Of a DNA stretch of 64,000 nucleotides, positions 59,819 through 64,000 are shown in pieces. The stretch is from contig NZ_QQPQ01000005.1 in the NCBI RefSeq assembly GCF_003346715.1, positions 62,001 through 126,000 on the forward strand, in the 5' to 3' direction. The notes below the pieces were generated by a model. It did not search any database. It was not told the DNA's origin and was given only the letters and a program-made list of their open reading frames with translations. Source of the DNA: Oceanispirochaeta sp. M1 (GTDB lineage: Bacteria; Spirochaetota; Spirochaetia; DSM-2461). The translations under genes were made by a program, and so were the position numbers. Each line of letters begins with the position of its first letter. Within the stretch, counting starts at the first letter, position 1.

Positions 59819-60838
59819 TCAGATAGCCCGGCAACTTTCCCGAATAATTAATTCAGGATTAAATATAAGCTTTCGTGGATAGGGATTGTCATGTTTCAGA
59901 AGTTGAAGCATCATTTCAGCAGCCTCAAATCCCAGACGGGGAGGATTCAGATTAATTGTTGACATGGCGGGCTGAGAAATTTTGGAAATATAGGTATTGT
60001 CATGAGCCAGAAGAGAGAGATCACCGGGAATAGAGAGATTAAGCTTTCTGGCAGCATTAATAACACTCACTCCCATGAGTTCATTTGATGCAAACACGGC
60101 ACTGGGCCTGTTTTCAGAATCCAGAATTGGTAAAATTAACTCTTCCGCCTTTTGAATTGCCGTAAAATGATCCGGATCAGCCAACTCCACTATTATAGCA
60201 TTCTTCCGGGGTAATCCGGCTTCTTCCATTCTTCTGAGAAAAACCTTCTCTTTGACATCAAAGGAATTACTACCCAGGAGACCCCGGATAAAAGCAATTT
60301 TTTTATGATTCAAAGAGAGGAGATAATCCATAGCAATCTCCATTCCTCTCTTCTGATCAACCATTACCAGATTAGAATCATCCCGGTCAGGATTTCCATT
60401 GACAAGTACAACAGGTATAGATTTATTCAGGTCTCCATACACTCCCATATTCTCTTCTTTGCTGTTTACATCCACCATAATAAGACCATCAACACCGGAA
60501 TCAAGATAGCGGTTGAGAATATCACGTTCACTCTGTCCACGGTTTATAGCGCTGGAAAAATAACAAAGATAGTCTGCCTCTCTCATCCGTATTTCCAATG
60601 TATTCATAATAGAACTGAAATAAGGATTTTCCATATAGGGGACAACCACCCCGATTCGGTTGGAAGTACCCTTTATCAGACCCCTGGCCGTGAGATTCGG
60701 ACGGTAATCGAGGCGGGCTATGGTATCTTCCACATGGAGACGAGTCTTCTCTTTCACCGGATGATTATTCAAAACTCTCGAGACTGTAGCAATGGAGACA
60801 CCGGCTTCCCGGGCGACATCTTCCAGTTTTATTTTCAA
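59819..60838 (-). CDS. LacI-family transcriptional repressor
   Basis: A 339-residue repressor. The helix-turn-helix with hinge is at residues 1-58 (LEDVAREAGVSIATVSRVLN, ARLDYRPNLTARGLI), followed by a periplasmic-binding-like sensor domain (GVVVPYMENPYF, DGLIMVDV, AVFASNELMGVSVI). TTG start, 6 bases after AGGAG. It lies between the ABC permease genes and the kinase operon and very likely represses both through palindromic sites; its inducer is probably the transported sugar or a phosphate derivative. Confidence 0.92.
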   Translation of the reverse strand: MKIKLEDVAREAGVSIATVSRVLNNHPVKEKTRLHVEDTIARLDYRPNLTARGLIKGTSNRIGVVVPYMENPYFSSIMNTLEIRMREADYLCYFSSAINRGQSERDILNRYLDSGVDGLIMVDVNSKEENMGVYGDLNKSIPVVLVNGNPDRDDSNLVMVDQKRGMEIAMDYLLSLNHKKIAFIRGLLGSNSFDVKEKVFLRRMEEAGLPRKNAIIVELADPDHFTAIQKAEELILPILDSENRPSAVFASNELMGVSVINAARKLNLSIPGDLSLLAHDNTYISKISQPAMSTINLNPPRLGFEAAEMMLQLLKHDNPYPRKLIFNPELIIRESCRAI

Positions 60839-60908
60839 AAGAAACTCCTGTAGAAATCAGAGCCAGTGTATCACATGATGATATCTGACTCCATAATCTG
60901 ATTTAAAA

Positions 60909-61742
60909 CTACCCTTTTACGGCACTATCCACCATTCCCTGTATAAAAAATCTCTGTAGAAAAAGAAACATAAGTGCCACAGGCAATACAGCAATGATGG
61001 CAGAGGCTGCGGCGGCTCCCAGATTGGATGAGGACTGTGCGAAAAAGGAGGAGACAGCCAAAGTTACAACCTTCATCTTTGGAGACTGCAGAAGGAAAAG
61101 GGAAAACTGATAATCGTTCCAGATAGCCACACCTGTCAGGATAACAACGGTGGCAGTTACCGGCTTCAGCAGTGGGAGAATGATCTTATAAAAAATGGAA
61201 AACTTACTGCATCCGTCAATCAGGGCCGCTTCATCCAGCTCCCCCGGAATTGTGCGGATAAAATTGGTATAAAGAAAAATACTTATGGGCAGCTGAAAAG
61301 TCACCAGAACCACAATGATACCCCAATAGCTGCTCACGGCTCCCATACGGGTCATGATAGTGACCAGGGGGACGAGCATACTCAGGGGAGGAACCATCAT
61401 GACAGCCAGAACAAACTGAAGGATTCTGTCATTGAAACGGGATCGGTTTCTAGCCAGAGGATAGGCCGCCATCCCCCCGATAAGAACGATCACAGTGATA
61501 CTGAGGACCGTTATGATCAGACTGTTCTGGATGGCCAGGAATATTTTTGCCTTTTCTGCCGCAAAAATGAAATTATCAAGATACAGCTTAGTGGGAATCA
61601 TCCATCGTGATGAGAGATCGGTCTTTGGTTTGAAGGCCACATTAATAGATATGTACAAAGGAATAAAATGAAATAGACCGATGAGGATAGTCAGAATTCC
61701 CCATAAAATCTTTGATGAAAGTGTTTTTTTACCTGCAATCAT
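60909..61742 (-). CDS. ABC sugar transporter permease (MalG-like)
   Basis: A 277-residue inner-membrane permease of the carbohydrate-uptake type 1 family with six TM helices. The EAA loop, contacted by the ATPase, reads DEAALIDGCSKFSIFYKIILP. Its start overlaps the upstream permease by 4 bases (ATGA). No ATP-binding subunit is encoded in the window, so it must use an MsmX/UgpC-like shared ATPase elsewhere. Confidence 0.92.
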   Translation of the reverse strand: MIAGKKTLSSKILWGILTILIGLFHFIPLYISINVAFKPKTDLSSRWMIPTKLYLDNFIFAAEKAKIFLAIQNSLIITVLSITVIVLIGGMAAYPLARNRSRFNDRILQFVLAVMMVPPLSMLVPLVTIMTRMGAVSSYWGIIVVLVTFQLPISIFLYTNFIRTIPGELDEAALIDGCSKFSIFYKIILPLLKPVTATVVILTGVAIWNDYQFSLFLLQSPKMKVVTLAVSSFFAQSSSNLGAAAASAIIAVLPVALMFLFLQRFFIQGMVDSAVKG

Positions 61743-62638
61743 AGGATCACCTCCTGTCTGGCGGATAACTTCTGAATAATGAGAGTAAACACCAGAATCA
61801 TGACAAAGAGAAGAATACCCATGGTAGCCGAATATCCGGCCGACTGAGATCTGAAATAGGTATAGTCAATCAATGTGGACAGGGAATGGGAAGCATAGCC
61901 GGGACCGCCGTTGGTCATGGCCTTGATGGCATCAAATAGCTTGAGTCCCCCGATCAGGTTCAATGTCACTGATGTAATAAAGGCGGGTCTCAGCAAGGGC
62001 ATTGTTATATGCTTAAACTGTTTCACAGGGCTGGCACCGTCTATCTGACTGGCCTCATAATACATGGTCGGTATAGTCTGGAGTCCCGCCAGATAAATAA
62101 CCATGGAGACACCGCAGAACTGAACAGTATTCACAAAGACGATAAGAGATATGGCCCGGCGCCCCTTAGCCAGCCAGTCCAGAGGATCCATTCCCACAAG
62201 AGCCAGGACATCATTGAGAGCCCCATAGCGGTACTGAAACATGAAGTACCACATATAACCCATAATAACGGGAGCGATAAGAACCGGAAGATAGATAAAG
62301 GTCCGTGCAAAATTCCTTCCGAATATCATCTTATTCAAAAGAAGAGCATAGAGCAGACCGAGGATCTGCTGGAACAAAGTACTGCCGAATCCATAGATCA
62401 TGGTATTCCAGGATGCAGTGTACATATTTTTATCCTGGATTAGATAGATGAAATTCTTAAACCCCACATAGTCATAACTCTGGGAGAATCCATTCCAGTT
62501 GGTAAAGGCGATTCTGATCCCCTCCAGAAAAGGATATACGATAAAGACAGTAAAAAGCAGTACCGCCGGAATGTACATGAAATTGGTAAAGTGTGGATGC
62601 TTAGATAAGGCTCTGGCTTTATTCTGAATCAGATTCAT
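61739..62638 (-). CDS. ABC sugar transporter permease (MalF-like)
   Basis: A 299-residue permease of the same transporter. Six TM helices are evident; the EAA loop is EASQIDGASPVKQFKHITMP. It pairs with the MalG-like protein as the membrane pore. The gene lies between the substrate-binding protein and MalG-like gene, with a stem-loop 24 bases upstream of its start that may set the lower expression of the permeases compared with the binding protein. Confidence 0.92.
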   Translation of the reverse strand: MNLIQNKARALSKHPHFTNFMYIPAVLLFTVFIVYPFLEGIRIAFTNWNGFSQSYDYVGFKNFIYLIQDKNMYTASWNTMIYGFGSTLFQQILGLLYALLLNKMIFGRNFARTFIYLPVLIAPVIMGYMWYFMFQYRYGALNDVLALVGMDPLDWLAKGRRAISLIVFVNTVQFCGVSMVIYLAGLQTIPTMYYEASQIDGASPVKQFKHITMPLLRPAFITSVTLNLIGGLKLFDAIKAMTNGGPGYASHSLSTLIDYTYFRSQSAGYSATMGILLFVMILVFTLIIQKLSARQEVIL

Positions 62639-62661
62639 TCATCATTTCCTTGAAATTGTTA

Positions 62662-62690
62662 TTACCGGGAGATACAGGCTCCCCCGGTAA
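62662..62690 (-). promoter_or_regulatory. Intercistronic hairpin between binding protein and permease genes
   Basis: TTACCGGG (62662-62669) pairs with CCCGGTAA (62683-62690), extended by GGGAG/CTCCC with a bulge. With no T-run after it, it is more likely an mRNA-stabilising or attenuating stem than a terminator. Such stems commonly keep binding-protein mRNA above permease mRNA. Confidence 0.6.
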
Positions 62691-62698
62691 AGAATAGG

Positions 62699-63949
62699 TT
62701 ATTTATACATCCTGGTGAAGTCTTCCTTCATTTTGGCTGCAGCGTCTTCGGTACTCATGTCACCCGAAAGTATTCCAGCTCCGGTAGAGCACATGGTGTC
62801 CCACATCCCGCTGGGGAGAAAGGCTCTGTCAAAGTAGGGAAAGGCGGAAGCATCGGCCCATTTAATATAGTCAGCCTTCAGTTTACCCGTATCGCTTTCC
62901 GCATCGATCAGGCCGGCAGGGATTCCATTTGATCCCGCAATTTTAGCCGCATTTTCGGCAATTGCCAGAAAGTCCAGGAATGTTTTACAGGCTTCTGCAT
63001 TGGGAGTATCTTTCCAGATTCCGACAGTGCTTCGTTCACCGGAAATCAGACTGGGAGAATCACCTTCATAATAGGCGGGAACGGGGAAGAATCCCAGATC
63101 GGCCTTGGGATTAAAGGTCCAGGCTTCTGCCAGAACATAATTTCCAAGGAAGGTGAAAGCTGCATCACCCACGGCAAGGGCTCTTGCCGAATCACTGTAG
63201 GTGGATGTCAGGTTATCGACATTAAGGTAACCATTTTCATTCATTTCCTTCATCAGACCAGCCAGGATTTCCCATTTATCCGTATCAAAGCTTCCGTTGA
63301 CCAGTTCATCACCACTGTAATTATTGGGGTCGGTAACATAGACCGCAGGAGCAGCCCAGTCAAAGAAGTTACCTACAGTCCAGGAATCTTTTCCACCGAT
63401 ATGAACAGGAGTAACACCCATGGCCTTGACCTTGTCCATGGCGGCATATAGATCTTTCCATGTTTTTAAATCTTCCACTTTTACTCCGGCATCAGCCAGA
63501 ATTGTCTTATTATATGCCACACCGGCCATGTCTACATCGACAGGAAGAACATAAATATGTCCCTGATCATCAGTGACAACAGGTTTGATTGCGGGATGAA
63601 GCCTGGAGACCCACTCCTGATCTTCCAGAGGCATCAGGTATTCGCTGTAGCGGAGTACAGACCATCCATGAGTAGACCACATATCGGGCAGATCATTGGT
63701 GGCCATTTTGGACTTCATAAGTGCTTCATAGTCGGAAGTACCGGAGATCAGGTCAATTTTGATACTTGGATTGGCACTGTGGAAATCTGCAATCACTTCT
63801 TCAAAGGCCGCCGTTACGGCTTCGGTGGACTGAAAGTTCAGCATCAGAGTGAGAGTAGTTGCCTCTGAATCCTGCTGTCCTGCAGCAAATACGGTGCTTC
63901 CTGCCATCAGGCAAAGAGCAATAAGCAAACTTGTTTTCAATATCTTCAT
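62699..63949 (-). CDS. Extracellular sugar-binding protein of ABC transporter
   Basis: A 416-residue family 1 solute-binding protein. A signal peptide (residues 1-22, cleavage before AAGQQDSE) is followed by the fold's typical LTLMLNFQSTEAVTAAFEEVIADFH start, DMWSTHGWSVL and GVAYNKTILADAG motifs. The ligand is probably a polyol or monosaccharide given the downstream dehydrogenase, kinase and GatZ-like genes. AAAGGAG precedes ATG. Confidence 0.92.
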   Translation of the reverse strand: MKILKTSLLIALCLMAGSTVFAAGQQDSEATTLTLMLNFQSTEAVTAAFEEVIADFHSANPSIKIDLISGTSDYEALMKSKMATNDLPDMWSTHGWSVLRYSEYLMPLEDQEWVSRLHPAIKPVVTDDQGHIYVLPVDVDMAGVAYNKTILADAGVKVEDLKTWKDLYAAMDKVKAMGVTPVHIGGKDSWTVGNFFDWAAPAVYVTDPNNYSGDELVNGSFDTDKWEILAGLMKEMNENGYLNVDNLTSTYSDSARALAVGDAAFTFLGNYVLAEAWTFNPKADLGFFPVPAYYEGDSPSLISGERSTVGIWKDTPNAEACKTFLDFLAIAENAAKIAGSNGIPAGLIDAESDTGKLKADYIKWADASAFPYFDRAFLPSGMWDTMCSTGAGILSGDMSTEDAAAKMKEDFTRMYK

Positions 63950-63962
63950 AGAAACTCCTTTT

Positions 63963-63977
63963 TCCGGTTAAACCGGA
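63963..63977 (-). promoter_or_regulatory. 15-base palindrome upstream of the sugar-binding protein
   Basis: TCCGGTTAAACCGGA has perfect 7-base arms around a central A, 14 bases before the start codon and just ahead of the ribosome site. It may be an operator or a leader hairpin. It is unlike the 14-bp palindrome of the kinase promoter. The rest of the promoter is outside the window. Confidence 0.5.
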
Positions 63978-64000
63978 TTATCTTCACCGGGTCGAAATAT

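Overview
The window looks like chromosome from a free-living, fermentative, motile bacterium, most likely a spirochaete (Spirochaetota). This is inference from gene content: a single-chain, eukaryote-style acyl-CoA carboxylase, a tungsten aldehyde oxidoreductase cluster, hybrid histidine kinases, a methyl-accepting chemoreceptor, many lipoproteins with short serine/cysteine lipoboxes, and a sugar ABC transporter. There is no rRNA, tRNA or CRISPR array that I can recognise.

Layout. 1-6.3 kb: signalling block (PAS hybrid kinase cut by the window edge, a winged-helix-like protein, a second hybrid kinase, and a chemoreceptor with two zinc-binding CZB domains). 6.4-10.6 kb: amino-acid permease, DUF4395 membrane protein, FAD oxidoreductase, PadR regulator and a decayed alpha/beta hydrolase. 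10.7-19.2 kb: the 1830-residue carboxylase and an 827-residue CoA-disulfide/persulfide reductase fused to rhodanese, TusA and DsrE domains, each behind a structured leader. 19.4-23.1 kb: aldehyde/alcohol redox operon (Fe-alcohol dehydrogenase, MoaD-like protein, tungsten AOR, ferredoxin), followed by a TetR gene. 23.8-26.3 kb: a large uncharacterised cNMP-binding-domain protein. 26.4-33.1 kb, minus strand: purine-related molybdenum hydroxylase genes (XdhD-like, FAD subunit, 8-oxoguanine deaminase), then asparaginase and a fucose mutarotase-like gene. 33.2-37.9 kb: exported proteins. 38.0-43.5 kb, minus strand: TetR / RND exporter / LolA-like / outer-membrane barrel operon. 43.7-45.5 kb: Entner-Doudoroff end-steps (KDPG aldolase and KDG kinase). 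45.6-49.7 kb: divergent NMO-type flavoprotein and FabF, and a zinc alcohol dehydrogenase. 49.7-55.7 kb: small regulators, lipoproteins, a diguanylate cyclase, and a zone of decay with IS21 and IS3 remnants and a broken sugar kinase. 55.7-64 kb, minus strand: ABC transporter, LacI regulator, FGGY kinase, GatD-like dehydrogenase and GatZ/KbaZ-like protein, which together look like a polyol/ketose catabolic locus.

The main regulatory signals are visible directly. A 14-bp palindrome is shared by the fucU and FGGY-kinase promoters and suggests one LacI regulon. A KdgR-like box precedes eda-kdgK. Two copies of a 23-bp operator lie between the NMO gene and fabF. Two tandem hairpins with compensating base changes lie in front of the persulfide reductase gene, and two perfect stem-loops precede the carboxylase. 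Gene functions are from recognition of family motifs only; no database search was run.
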